The notes beneath the pieces were generated by a model, which worked only from the letters and a program-made list of their open reading frames with translations, was not told where the DNA came from and searched no databases. A stretch of DNA of 64,000 nucleotides, from NCBI GenBank assembly GCA_963758365.1, contig CAVWVB010000001.1:3162001-3226000 (forward strand). Reading direction: 5' to 3'. The DNA is from Dokdonella_A sp963758365 (lineage in GTDB: Bacteria; Pseudomonadota; Gammaproteobacteria; Xanthomonadales; Rhodanobacteraceae). Shown one piece after another: positions 17,227-25,695 of this stretch. A program made the translations under genes and the position numbers. Each line of letters opens with the position of its first letter. Within the stretch, counting starts at the first letter, position 1.

Positions 17227-18476
17227 CGCGGATCCTGCAGCTGACCACGTACCCGCTGAAGTCCCCGCGCCATGGCGGACAGCTGCGCTGCGCGGCAATC
17301 CGCGATCTCTATCGCAGCATGGACCTGGACGTGGAAACGATCGCGGTCACTCATGGCTCCGACTACCCTGCGGCCGACCTCGAGCGCAACGACATCGTGC
17401 TGCCTGCCGCGAGTCCGTTTTTCGATCCCGACTATCCGCGTCTCACCGATCTGCAGCGCGGACGCTGCCTGAGCAGCGATGCATCGGTGTGGACGCGTTT
17501 TCGCGCACTGCTCGAGCGGATCCGGCCGGACGTGATCCAGCTCGAGCAGCCATGGCTGTACCCGGCCCTGCTGCGCTGGTTCGAGGAAAGCACTCCCGAC
17601 GGGCCAGGCCGCCCGCGCCTGGTCTATTCCTCACAGAACATCGAATGGAAACTCAAGCGCGATGAGCGTCCAGCCGACACCCGCGACGTACGCGCGTACG
17701 AGCGCGAGGTCGCCAGCGTGCGCGCGCTCGAACACGCGGTGGTGCGTGCGGCCGATGTCATCGTCGGCTGCACCGACGAAGAACTCGCCGAGCTGCGCGC
17801 GATGGCCGGGGACGGCGCAACGTCGGCACGTCAGTACGTTATCGCACCCAACGCGATCGCGCCGTTTACGACCGACGCGGAACGCATCGCTGCGATCAGG
17901 CGACGCCTGGGCCTGGATCGCTACGCACTGTTCGTCGGCAGCGCACACCCGCCTAACGCGGACGGCTTTTGGGAGATGCTCGCCCCGTCGCTCGCGTTCC
18001 TGCGCCCGGACGAACGGATCGTGGCCGCCGGCGGCGTCGGGCATCTGCTGCGTGCGCACCCGATCTACGCCGCATGGCCCGGCATCAACGAGCCGCGCCT
18101 TGTCGTGTCCGGCGAAGTGGACCGCGACGATCTCGTCGCGCTGCTCGGTGGCGCGACCGCGATCCTGCTGCCGATCACGACCGGCGGCGGCTCGAACCTC
18201 AAGACCGCCGAGGCGATCTACAGTGGACGGCCCGCTGTCGCGACGCCGCATGCGCTGCGCGGTTACGGCGCGGCAGACCGCTGGCCGACGATCACCGTTG
18301 CGCAGACGCCCGATGCGTTCCGTCGCGCGGTGCGCGAGCAGCTCGATCGACCGGAAGCACCGCTGCCCGCGGACTACGACCGCGTTCGCGCAGAAGTCAC
18401 CTGGGAGCGCGCTCTTGCTCCGCTTGCGGCGGCACTGCGCAGAGGATCGCGAGGCACGGAGACCGTTGATCCATGA
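17223..18476 (+). CDS. Glycosyltransferase family 4
   Basis: 417 aa. N-terminus MTRILQLTTYPLKSPRHGGQLR is a GT4 acceptor-side loop with GG. A middle stretch SSQNIEWKLKRDE is seen in bacterial GT4 enzymes annotated as PEP-CTERM/XrtA-associated or mannosyltransferases. C-terminal half: ALFVGSAHPPNADGF and LLPITTGGGSNLKTAEAIYSGRPAV, where GGGSNLKxxEA replaces the classical E-x7-E, as in that subgroup. Overlaps both neighbours by 4 bp (ATGA). Confidence 0.87.
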   Translation: MTRILQLTTYPLKSPRHGGQLRCAAIRDLYRSMDLDVETIAVTHGSDYPAADLERNDIVLPAASPFFDPDYPRLTDLQRGRCLSSDASVWTRFRALLERIRPDVIQLEQPWLYPALLRWFEESTPDGPGRPRLVYSSQNIEWKLKRDERPADTRDVRAYEREVASVRALEHAVVRAADVIVGCTDEELAELRAMAGDGATSARQYVIAPNAIAPFTTDAERIAAIRRRLGLDRYALFVGSAHPPNADGFWEMLAPSLAFLRPDERIVAAGGVGHLLRAHPIYAAWPGINEPRLVVSGEVDRDDLVALLGGATAILLPITTGGGSNLKTAEAIYSGRPAVATPHALRGYGAADRWPTITVAQTPDAFRRAVREQLDRPEAPLPADYDRVRAEVTWERALAPLAAALRRGSRGTETVDP

Positions 18477-19288
18477 ACGATCCCTCTCCCCGCTTGCCCG
18501 AACCCCTGCCGACACGCCTCAATCTGGGTTGTGGCTATGACATTCGGAAGGATTATCTGAACGTCGACCTGCAACCCAAGCACTCGCCGGATCTCGTCGC
18601 CGACGTGACTCACTTGCCGATGCTTCCCTCCGGCTATTTCGAGGAGGTTCTCGCTCAGGATGTACTCGAGCACCTGGAGCGCGCGCGTACCCAGCCCGCT
18701 CTCGACGAATGGGCGCGCCTGCTCAAACCCAATGGCGTCCTGACCATCCGCGTACCGAGTCTGTTCGACCTGTTCGAGATGTTGAGTGCACCTGCCAGGC
18801 GCGAATTCGCGAAGGCGCAGGAGATCGTGCACCTGATGTACGGCACCCAGGCATACACAGGCGATTATCATCTGACCGGCTTCACGCCGGTACTGCTCGA
18901 TGGCTATCTGAGACGTGCAGGCCTGCTGGTGTGCCGTGCGAATCTGCTGGATGGCTGGCTGTTCGATATTTGCGCGCGCAAGACGGATCGGCTCGAATCT
19001 GTCCCCGAAATCGTTCACAACACGTATTTCCGGGTACTCGACCGGCCGGTCGATCCCCGCGGACTGGAGCACTTTCGGCGAGCCCTGGATTCGGGCATGA
19101 CCCGGGAACAATTCGAGTTGTCGCTGCGCAAAAGTGACGAAGCAATTTTCCTGGCCGGCAATCCCGGTTATCTGGTTCGTCATCGAAATCGCTTGCGCGA
19201 GCTACCGTACTGGACGAAGCTCGTGCGTGGCGCGCGCGCGCATGCCGGGCGGATCGCAACGCGCATCGGTCTCAGGCAACCGCGATAG
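18473..19288 (+). CDS. SAM-dependent methyltransferase, end of rightward arm
   Basis: 271 aa. SAM motif I is LNLGCGYDIRKDYLNVDL (GxG loop with the acidic end of strand 2); the post-I and motif II region reads VLAQDVLEHLER, and WARLLKPNGVLTIRVPS is the class I methyltransferase motif III. It is a typical size for the Methyltransf_11/23-like enzymes of glycan loci, so it could cap or decorate the polymer with a methyl group. Its codon use is visibly less GC-extreme than that of its upstream neighbours (more AAT, TTT, GAT, ATT), hinting at separate acquisition. ATGA overlap with the upstream gene; no gene follows on this strand. Confidence 0.85.
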   Translation: MNDPSPRLPEPLPTRLNLGCGYDIRKDYLNVDLQPKHSPDLVADVTHLPMLPSGYFEEVLAQDVLEHLERARTQPALDEWARLLKPNGVLTIRVPSLFDLFEMLSAPARREFAKAQEIVHLMYGTQAYTGDYHLTGFTPVLLDGYLRRAGLLVCRANLLDGWLFDICARKTDRLESVPEIVHNTYFRVLDRPVDPRGLEHFRRALDSGMTREQFELSLRKSDEAIFLAGNPGYLVRHRNRLRELPYWTKLVRGARAHAGRIATRIGLRQPR

Positions 19289-19463
19289 GCGAAATCGTGG
19301 TCGAGCGTGAAGGCACCGGCCCTGGTTTGCGCCGCCCACGTGTCACGTCCTGCTGATGGGATCAGGAACAGCCGGATCGGTGCTCGCGACATCTGATCGT
19401 TCTACAAGTGTGCAACTTCTCGCACCGCCCGGCCCATCGAAGCACAAACGGCCGCGTCAACGG

Positions 19464-20849
19464 TCAGCGCAGACCGAGCCGCACCACGAAGCACGCGCCA
19501 CCCAGCGACTTCGAGCGCTCCACGCTCAGCTCGCCGCGGTAGGCCTTGATGATGTCCTGCACGATCGCAAGACCGATGCCGTGGCCCTGCACGCGTTCGT
19601 CGCCCCGCACGCCGCGTTGCAGCAGGTGCTCGACGCGGTCCTCGGGAATGCCGGGGCCGTCGTCTTCGATGATCAGGTCCAGACCCGCGCGCGCGCCGAC
19701 CGCGGGTCGCGGCTGCGCGCTGAACTGGGCGCGATGCACGGCCCACTTGAACGCGTTTTCGAGCAGGTTGCCGAGCAGTTCCATCAGATCGCCCTGGTCT
19801 CCATGGAAGCGTGAGCGCGGATCGATCTCGAATTCGCAGAGGATCGCCTTGGACGCATAGACCTTCTCCAGACTGCGCACGATTTCCTCGGCGTACGGCT
19901 CGATAGGCAGCGGCGCCGCGAACGTCTGATGTCCGGATGTCGCCGCGCGCGACAACTGATAGGCGACGATCTCCTCCATGCGCCCGGCCTGTTCGAGTAC
20001 GGTCCAGCGCAGTTCCTTGCCGTCGTCGCCGGTCTCGAGCTGGCTGCGCATGACCGCAAGCGGCGTCTTCAGGCTGTGCGCGAGATCGGCCAGCGTATTG
20101 CGGTAGCGCTTGACGCGATCGCGTTCGGCATCGATGAAGTTGTTGAGACTCGCGGTCAGCCCCGACAGCTCGACCGGATAGTTGCGTTCGAGCCGTTGCT
20201 GCGACCCGCGTTCGACGCGAGCCAGATCGGCCGCGACCTTGCGCAGCGGCGCAAGGCTCCAGCGCAGCACGACCAGCAGCAGCAGGACCAGCACCACACC
20301 GAGCGCACCGAGCCAGGTCGCGAGCGTATGCCGGTAGACCTCGACCTGCGCGCGCAGCGCACGGCTGTCCTCGGCCACATAGAACGTCAGGTGCAGCGGC
20401 GTCTTCGCACCGGTGTTCCAGTCGATGCCCTGGGCAAGAACGAACAGGACACCGATCGGCGTGGCGATCGGTCCCTCGAATCGCGACGGGCCACGTGGCA
20501 GCTCCGCGGAAAACGGCAAGTCGCGACCCACCGCCGACGGGGAGCGCCAGGTCTGCTCGCTCGCACCGATGATCTTCGCGCCGACGATGCCCGCGTAGAG
20601 TCCGCTCGGCGAAGGCTGGTCGAAGCGCGGATCCGGACCCACTTCGGGCGGAATCAACGATCCGGCCCGGGTCGCGTCCGACGCGGCCAGGTAGGCGTAC
20701 AGATAACCCTGCAGGCGTTCGCGCAACGCGCTCTGCGCGGCGTCGTAGAACGCCCGATCCAGGGCCAGGAAGGTCAAACCGAGAAACGCCGCGAGCACGA
20801 GGCTCGCGGCAGCCAGTGAACGCGCCTGCAGGGAGAGCGGTCGCGCCAC
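19464..20849 (-). CDS. PhoQ-like sensor histidine kinase
   Basis: 461 aa from a GTG at 20847-20849, 10 bp after the response regulator stop. Membrane segments at about residues 8-30 and 185-205 bracket a periplasmic sensor of about 150 residues. Then come a HAMP-type linker (RWSLAPLRKVAADLARVERG), the H-box LAHSLKTPLAVMRSQLE with the phosphorylated His, the N-box ELLGNLLENAFKWA, G1 EDDGPGIPEDR and G2 GHGIGLAIV. The H-box and N-box are close to those of PhoQ. It phosphorylates the adjacent regulator in response to an envelope signal; in PhoQ these are divalent cations, cationic peptides or acid. The ligand here is inferred only. Confidence 0.88.
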   Translation of the reverse strand: MARPLSLQARSLAAASLVLAAFLGLTFLALDRAFYDAAQSALRERLQGYLYAYLAASDATRAGSLIPPEVGPDPRFDQPSPSGLYAGIVGAKIIGASEQTWRSPSAVGRDLPFSAELPRGPSRFEGPIATPIGVLFVLAQGIDWNTGAKTPLHLTFYVAEDSRALRAQVEVYRHTLATWLGALGVVLVLLLLVVLRWSLAPLRKVAADLARVERGSQQRLERNYPVELSGLTASLNNFIDAERDRVKRYRNTLADLAHSLKTPLAVMRSQLETGDDGKELRWTVLEQAGRMEEIVAYQLSRAATSGHQTFAAPLPIEPYAEEIVRSLEKVYASKAILCEFEIDPRSRFHGDQGDLMELLGNLLENAFKWAVHRAQFSAQPRPAVGARAGLDLIIEDDGPGIPEDRVEHLLQRGVRGDERVQGHGIGLAIVQDIIKAYRGELSVERSKSLGGACFVVRLGLR

Positions 20850-20859
20850 CGTGCGCGAC

Positions 20860-21573
20860 TCAGCCGCTGTCGGCCTGGTCTTCCTCGACGGGGGCTTCGG
20901 TGCGTTCCAGCGCGAACCGGTAGCCGCGGCCGCGCACGGTCTCGATCGGCTTGATCGCGTTGTCGGGGTCGAGCTTGCGTCGCAGGCGACCGATGAATAC
21001 CTCGAGCACATTCGAGTCGCGATCGAAGTCCTGCTGGTAGATGTGCTCGGTGAGATCCGCCTTCGAGACCAGCTCGCCCGCATGCAGCATCAGGTATTCG
21101 AGCACCTTGTATTCGTAGCTGGTCAGGTCGACCGTGGTGCCGTTGACGGCGACCGTCTGCGCGGTGGTGTCGAGCACGACCGGACCGCATTCGAGGGTCG
21201 GCCGAGACCATCCGCTCGCGCGACGCACCAGTGCATTGAGGCGCGCGAGCAATTCCTCGACGTGAAACGGCTTGACCAGATAGTCATCGGCACCGTTCTT
21301 GAGTCCCTGCACCTTGTCCTGCCAGCTCGAGCGCGCGGTCAGGATCAGGATCGGATAGCGCTGACCGGCCTCGCGCAACTGCTTGACCAGATCCATGCCG
21401 GACAGTTTGGGCAGGCCGAGGTCGATGATCGCGACATCGAACGGTACCTCGCGTCCGAGATAGGCGCCTTCCTCGCCGTCGCCGGCCGCATCGACCGCAA
21501 AACCGTCGCGCTTGAGGCGCGCGGCGAGGGTCTCCCGCAACGGGGCTTCGTCTTCCACCAGCAGTACGCGCAT
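20860..21573 (-). CDS. PhoP-like OmpR-family response regulator
   Basis: 237 aa. Receiver domain residues 1-115: acidic pocket EDE (7-9), phospho-acceptor Asp51 in VAIIDLGLP, Thr in LILTARS, and Lys in YLVKPF. Winged-helix DNA-binding domain residues about 130-225: LTSYEYKVLEYLMLHAGELVSK and VFIGRLRRKLD, then TVRGRGYRF. The ATG (21571-21573) is preceded by a strong ribosome site AAGGAGA at 6-bp spacing. It sits between the PepSY gene and the kinase gene in one operon. OmpR-family regulators bind direct repeats about 11 bp apart; a matching pair lies upstream of the operon (21937-21953). Confidence 0.92.
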   Translation of the reverse strand: MRVLLVEDEAPLRETLAARLKRDGFAVDAAGDGEEGAYLGREVPFDVAIIDLGLPKLSGMDLVKQLREAGQRYPILILTARSSWQDKVQGLKNGADDYLVKPFHVEELLARLNALVRRASGWSRPTLECGPVVLDTTAQTVAVNGTTVDLTSYEYKVLEYLMLHAGELVSKADLTEHIYQQDFDRDSNVLEVFIGRLRRKLDPDNAIKPIETVRGRGYRFALERTEAPVEEDQADSG

Positions 21574-21622
21574 CGCTTTCTCCTTGGGTGATCGCCGGGG
21601 TCCGCCGACCTTGCCGTTGCCT

Positions 21623-21874
21623 CTATTGTTCCGCCGCGACCTGCACGATACGCACCTGGCCATCGTGGGTCAGGATCTTGATGCGAAACACCTTGCGCTT
21701 GCCCACGGTCAGGGTCTGTACCGACAGCACCTTGCCGCCGTCGGTTTCCTGCTGCGCCTGCGCCACAGCCTCCTTCACGCTGATCTCGCGTGCTTCGACG
21801 CCTGCCACGACGAACGCTGCCAGCGCGATCGCCCCCGCCCATTTCACGATCCACCGCAGCCGCATTGTTCGCAT
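21623..21874 (-). CDS. Small exported PepSY-domain protein, first gene of the PhoPQ-like operon
   Basis: 83 aa. A signal peptide or membrane anchor (RLRWIVKWAGAIALAAFVVAG) is followed by a single PepSY domain: VKEAVAQAQQETDGGKVLSV and KRKVFRIKILTHDGQVRIVQV. PepSY domains are thought to inhibit peptidases or sense envelope state, and small PepSY proteins often precede OmpR-type two-component genes. The gap to the response regulator ATG is 49 bp. A second in-frame ATG three codons in (MRLRW) is an alternative start. Confidence 0.85.
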   Translation of the reverse strand: MRTMRLRWIVKWAGAIALAAFVVAGVEAREISVKEAVAQAQQETDGGKVLSVQTLTVGKRKVFRIKILTHDGQVRIVQVAAEQ

Positions 21875-21888
21875 CTCGATCCGCGCAT

Positions 21889-21908
21889 CCGGTGCAAAAG
21901 TGCACCGG
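21889..21908. promoter_or_regulatory. Perfect inverted repeat just upstream of the PepSY gene
   Basis: 8-bp perfect inverted repeat CCGGTGCA-AAAG-TGCACCGG located 14 bp before the PepSY ATG. It lies in the 5' leader or near the transcription start, so it may be an operator or an mRNA hairpin close to the ribosome site. Confidence 0.55.
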
Positions 21909-21936
21909 CGCCTGAATGCAGTCTCGGCAGCCGGGA

Positions 21937-21953
21937 TTGAATTGCGGCTGAAT
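21937..21953 (-). promoter_or_regulatory. Candidate response-regulator binding site (direct repeat, 11-bp phase)
   Basis: Read on + this is TTGAAT-N5-CTGAAT (TGAAT half-sites 11 bp apart); on the operon strand ATTCAG-N5-ATTCAA. One helical turn between half-sites is the standard layout for OmpR/PhoP-family dimers. A third CTGAAT lies at 21912-21917. It is 63-79 bp upstream of the PepSY ATG, where an autoregulatory activator would bind. No experimental consensus for this regulator is known to me. Confidence 0.45.
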
Positions 21954-22034
21954 TCCTCGCGCGCACGCCCTGATGCGGCGAATCACGGTTCCGCATCCCA
22001 GCGGCCGGGCATGGTCGAGCGCGGGCGCCCACGC

Positions 22035-22949
22035 TCAGAAGATCTCGGCGACGCAGCAACGCAGGCTGCCCCCGGCTTTCTCGATTTCGCCAAGATCGAC
22101 GGCGCCGAGCGCGAACCCGGCACGCTCGAGCGCACCCAGCTGGGCCGGGGCCAACGCGGCTGCGCCGGCCGCGCTCATCCATACACGTGTCGCGGCCAGC
22201 GCGATCGCATTGCCCGCGAACGCGCGTTTCTGGGCCGGATCGAGGGTCACCGCGCAACCGCGATAGGCGCGCACGATCGCCGCCGCCACCGCCGGATCGG
22301 CGAACCCGTCCGGAGCGAGGATCGCGGCCCGCCCGCAGAGCAGCGCGAGCACGACATTGGTGTGGTATTCGCGCGGCGCGAGCTCGAACGCAAAGGTGAG
22401 CCGCAATCCGAACGCTGCGTGCATCGCGCGCGCGCCGGCCAGGTCGCAGCGCTCGGACAAGCCGCAGTAGCCGATCGCGCGCGCGCGATCGATGACCAGC
22501 GCGCCGGTAAGTTCGGCGACGCAGGCGCGTTGCGAAAGATCGATGCAGCGGTAGCCGAGCAGATCGCGGAAGAAACCGCGGATGTCCGCGCGATCGGCCT
22601 CGCGCCGGCGCACCGCATGGCGCATGCTGCCGATGATCAGGCGGCCACGCGCGGTCGCGAACACGTTGTTCGGGAACACGCCGTCCGGACAGTCCGGAGC
22701 GCCGGCAAAGGTGACCACCGGAAGGTCCGCGCCGAGTTCGCGCGCGAGCACCGCATGCTGCAGCCGTGCGCGCGCGCCGTCCAGTCGCCCCGCTGCATCC
22801 ATGTAGCAGTTGTCGCTCGCCGACTCGGCCGCGAGCGCATCGCCGTCCGGACTCACGAGGAGCGCGCCGCGCGCGGTGCCCGCGGCATGTACCGGATAGC
22901 GACCGGATGCGAACGCGGCAAGAAACGCGGCAGGCTCGGTGACGAACAT
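22035..22949 (-). CDS. ctlX: Arginine-deiminase-superfamily hydrolase (CtlX/DDAH-like)
   Basis: 304 aa. Motifs of the guanidino-modifying fold: DNCYMDA, CPDGVFPNNVFAT (substrate guanidinium region), REYHTNVVLALL with the catalytic His, and the C-terminal GGSLRCCVAEIF, where Cys298 is the probable nucleophile. Length and these motifs match the citrulline utilisation hydrolase (CtlX) / dimethylarginine dimethylaminohydrolase group. It would hydrolyse a guanidino or ureido substrate to release ammonia or an amine. The TGA of tag lies 1 bp upstream (TGAGATG), so the two genes are coupled. An upstream extension of the frame lies inside tag and is ignored. Confidence 0.8.
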   Translation of the reverse strand: MFVTEPAAFLAAFASGRYPVHAAGTARGALLVSPDGDALAAESASDNCYMDAAGRLDGARARLQHAVLARELGADLPVVTFAGAPDCPDGVFPNNVFATARGRLIIGSMRHAVRRREADRADIRGFFRDLLGYRCIDLSQRACVAELTGALVIDRARAIGYCGLSERCDLAGARAMHAAFGLRLTFAFELAPREYHTNVVLALLCGRAAILAPDGFADPAVAAAIVRAYRGCAVTLDPAQKRAFAGNAIALAATRVWMSAAGAAALAPAQLGALERAGFALGAVDLGEIEKAGGSLRCCVAEIF

Positions 22950-22950
22950 C

Positions 22951-23580
22951 TCAGGCGACCGCGCATTCGCGATGGCGGAAACAATCCACGACGTGATCGT
23001 TGACCATGCCGGTCGCCTGCATGAACGCATAGCAGATGGTCGGACCGACGAAACGGAAACCACGCTTGCGCAGGGTCTTGCTCATGTGCTCGGACGCCCG
23101 CGTGGTGGCCGGCACGTCGCCGCGGCGCCGCCAGCCGTTCTGCACGGGCCGCCCATTCACGAACGACCACAGGAACAAATCGAGACTCCCGAACTCGGCG
23201 CTCGCGGCAAGCGCGGCGCGCGCATTGTCGCGCACCGAACCGATCTTCAGGCGATTGCGGATCAGACCCGGGTCCGTGAGCAGGCGTTCGATGCGCGCGT
23301 CGGACAGCCGCGCACAGGCGTCGATGTCGAAGTCCGCGAACGCGCGCCGGTAGTGGTCGCGCCTGGCCAGCACGATGCGCCAGCTTAGCCCGGCCTGTGC
23401 ACCCTCGAGGCAGAGAAACTCGAACAGCACACGATCCTCATGCACGGGCACGCCCCATTCGCGGTCGTGATAGATCCGTTCGATCCGGCTGCCCTCGGCC
23501 CAGGCGCAGCGCCTGCGGCCATCGTGTCCGGAGGAGTCCACGTCGTATTCGCAGCTGTTGGCGGTCGGGGTTTCGTGCAT
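22951..23580 (-). CDS. tag: DNA-3-methyladenine glycosylase I
   Basis: 209 aa. Close to Tag throughout: RCAWAEGS, IYHDREWGVPVHEDRVLFEFLCLEG, QAGLSWRIVLARRDHYR, LWSFVNGRP, MSKTLRKRGFRFVGPTICYAFMQATG, and VNDHVVDCF. The Zn site can be seen as Cys in RCAW, His in YHDREW, and the C-terminal His and Cys in DHVVDCF. It excises N3-methyladenine from alkylated DNA. The first 23 residues extend beyond the E. coli start. It lies 67 bp from the divergent EamA gene. Confidence 0.95.
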   Translation of the reverse strand: MHETPTANSCEYDVDSSGHDGRRRCAWAEGSRIERIYHDREWGVPVHEDRVLFEFLCLEGAQAGLSWRIVLARRDHYRRAFADFDIDACARLSDARIERLLTDPGLIRNRLKIGSVRDNARAALAASAEFGSLDLFLWSFVNGRPVQNGWRRRGDVPATTRASEHMSKTLRKRGFRFVGPTICYAFMQATGMVNDHVVDCFRHRECAVA

Positions 23581-23647
23581 GCGGCGACCCGGTCGGGCTG
23601 GGTATCATAGGCGACCCGACGCCGACGCCGCGCGTCCGACGTCTGCC

Positions 23648-24589
23648 GTGACCCCGACCAGCCAGTCCCGCCGCACGCCGCTGATCGCGCTCGCCCTGCT
23701 GACCCTGATCTGGAGCTACAACTGGGTCGTGATGAAGCAGGCGCTGCGCTATGCGGGTCCGTTCGAATTCTCCGCGTTGCGCTATGTGTTCGGCAGCGCC
23801 GTGCTGTTCCTCGCGCTGCTGGTTCGCCGCGAAGCGCTGCGGCCGCCGCCGCTGCTGCCGACCGCGCTGATCGGACTGGCCCAGACCGCGGGCTTCCAGT
23901 TGCTCGTGCAGTCGGCCCTGGTCGCCGGCGGCGCGGGCAAGACCGCGTTGCTCGCGTACACGATGCCGTTCTGGGTCGTCCTGCTCGGATGGGTGCTGTT
24001 CGCCGAACGGCCCGACCGCCGGCTCTGGTTCGGCCTGCTCGGCGCCGCGCTCGGACTCGTGCTCGTGCTCGAACCCTGGCAAGGACTCGGCGGCGCCTCG
24101 AGCGCGCTGCTCGCGATCGGCGGCGGGCTGGCCTGGGCGATCGGCGTCGTGCTCTCCAAGCGCGTGTTCCAGCGTGGCGGCGTGAGTCCATTGTCGTTGA
24201 CCGCCTGGCAGATGCTGATCGGCACGCTCGGCGTGGTCGCAATTTCCGCGTGCGTACCGGAACGGCCGATTGAGTGGGCGCCGTACCTGTTCGCGGCCCT
24301 GGCCTACAACGCGGTGCTGGCCTCGGGACTCGCATGGCTGATGTGGTCGTACGTGGTCGCACGCCTGCCAGCCCATGTCGCCGGCCTGTCGAGCCTGGTG
24401 ATTCCGGTCGCGAGCGTCGGTTTCGCCTGGGTCGCGCTCGGCGAGCGCCCGTCTGCGGTAGAGGGCGCCGGCATCGCCCTGATTTGCGCCGCCCTCGCGA
24501 TCGTGAACCTGCGCGGCGCACCGCGCCGCATCGAGGCGGATCGCGACGTTGCGGCGCCAGCCGGAACGTCGCGCCGGTCGCGTGGATGA
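23648..24589 (+). CDS. EamA/DMT-family 10-TM transporter
   Basis: 313 aa from a GTG at 23648. Two homologous EamA halves of five membrane segments each: IALALLTLIWSYNWVVMKQ at the start of the first, LLAIGGGLAWAIGVVLSKR at the start of the second. Conserved Pro-Phe pattern AYTMPFWVVLLGW and SLVIPVASVGFAW close each half. Members export amino acids, purines or other small metabolites, and the substrate cannot be deduced. The protein ends with a basic tail. It is divergent from tag and converges on the threonine-dehydratase-like gene. Confidence 0.9.
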   Translation: MTPTSQSRRTPLIALALLTLIWSYNWVVMKQALRYAGPFEFSALRYVFGSAVLFLALLVRREALRPPPLLPTALIGLAQTAGFQLLVQSALVAGGAGKTALLAYTMPFWVVLLGWVLFAERPDRRLWFGLLGAALGLVLVLEPWQGLGGASSALLAIGGGLAWAIGVVLSKRVFQRGGVSPLSLTAWQMLIGTLGVVAISACVPERPIEWAPYLFAALAYNAVLASGLAWLMWSYVVARLPAHVAGLSSLVIPVASVGFAWVALGERPSAVEGAGIALICAALAIVNLRGAPRRIEADRDVAAPAGTSRRSRG

Positions 24590-24634
24590 TCGATCGCTCG
24601 GATGCTTCGAACACCGCGCAAGCCGCGCCTGCGA

Positions 24635-25594
24635 TCAGGCGAGCCAGGGCAGCGCGTCGAGATCGATGTTGCCGCCCGACAGGATCAAGCCGACGCGCTT
24701 GCGAGCGAATTCCGCCCGATGCGTGAGCACCACGGCCAGCGCGATTGCGGCCGACGGTTCGACGACGAGTTTCATGCGCTCGAGGATCAGGCGCATCGCC
24801 GCGATTGTCTCGCGGTCGGCAACCGCCAGCACGTTGACCGAGTTCTCGCGCAGCAATCTGAAGTTGACCGCGCCAATCGTGGCGCGCAGGCCGTCGCAGA
24901 TCGTGTCCGGCACGATATCGGTCACGCGTTCGCCGCGCTGCAACGATACGAACGCGTCCGCAGCGCCGTCGGGTTCCGCTGCGTACACGCGCAGACGCGG
25001 ATCGAGGGCGCGCGCGACGATCGCGCTGCCGCCGATCAGCCCGCCGCCGCCAATCGGCGCAACCAGCGCGTCCAACGACCCGATCTCGTGCAGCAGTTCC
25101 AGTGCCGCCGTGCCTTGCCCGGCGATCACGTGTGGATCGGTGAACGGGTGCACGAGCGTCGCGCCGGTGCGGTCCCGGACCTGCTCTGCCATCGCTTCCC
25201 GCGCGGCCAGCGTCGGCGCGCAGCGATGCAGGATTGCGCCGTACGCCTGGATCGCGGCGAGCTTGGCCTTGACCGCGCCTTCGGGCACGACCACGTGCGC
25301 GGGAATCGCGCGCGTCCGCGCGGCCAGCGCGAGCGCCGCGCCGTGATTGCCGGACGAATGGGTGACCACGCCATTCGCGGCCTGCGCGTCGCTGAGCGAC
25401 CAGACCGCGTTGCAGGCGCCGCGGAACTTGAATGCGCCGACACGCTGCAGGTTTTCGCACTTGAAGAAAAGTTCGGCACCAGCGAGCACGTCGAGCGAGC
25501 GCGACCGCAGCACCGGCGTGCGCCGTGCGTGCGGCGCGATGCGCTGCGCCGCGGCTTCGATCGCCGCGAAGTCGGGTAGAACGCTGGTCGCCAT
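24635..25594 (-). CDS. PLP-dependent threonine/serine dehydratase-like enzyme
   Basis: 319 aa, fold type II. Lys in FKFRGACNA forms the PLP Schiff base; SSGNHGAALALAA binds the phosphate-proximal substrate; GGGGLIGG is the Gly-rich PLP phosphate loop; near the end ILSGGNIDL holds the Ser that contacts the pyridine N. The length lacks the C-terminal ACT-like regulatory domain of biosynthetic IlvA, so it resembles catabolic threonine dehydratase or serine racemase/threo-3-hydroxyaspartate dehydratase. It converts threonine or serine to 2-oxoacid and ammonia, or racemises serine. It is divergent from pepN with a 101-bp gap. Confidence 0.88.
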   Translation of the reverse strand: MATSVLPDFAAIEAAAQRIAPHARRTPVLRSRSLDVLAGAELFFKCENLQRVGAFKFRGACNAVWSLSDAQAANGVVTHSSGNHGAALALAARTRAIPAHVVVPEGAVKAKLAAIQAYGAILHRCAPTLAAREAMAEQVRDRTGATLVHPFTDPHVIAGQGTAALELLHEIGSLDALVAPIGGGGLIGGSAIVARALDPRLRVYAAEPDGAADAFVSLQRGERVTDIVPDTICDGLRATIGAVNFRLLRENSVNVLAVADRETIAAMRLILERMKLVVEPSAAIALAVVLTHRAEFARKRVGLILSGGNIDLDALPWLA

Positions 25595-25695
25595 GCGGGA
25601 TCCGTGAGCCTGCGCAAGGTCGGGCGCTGCACGATACACGCCCCTGCTTCGTGCATGCTAGCCTGCGCCGCCCTGATGCTGCCTACCGCCATCCG

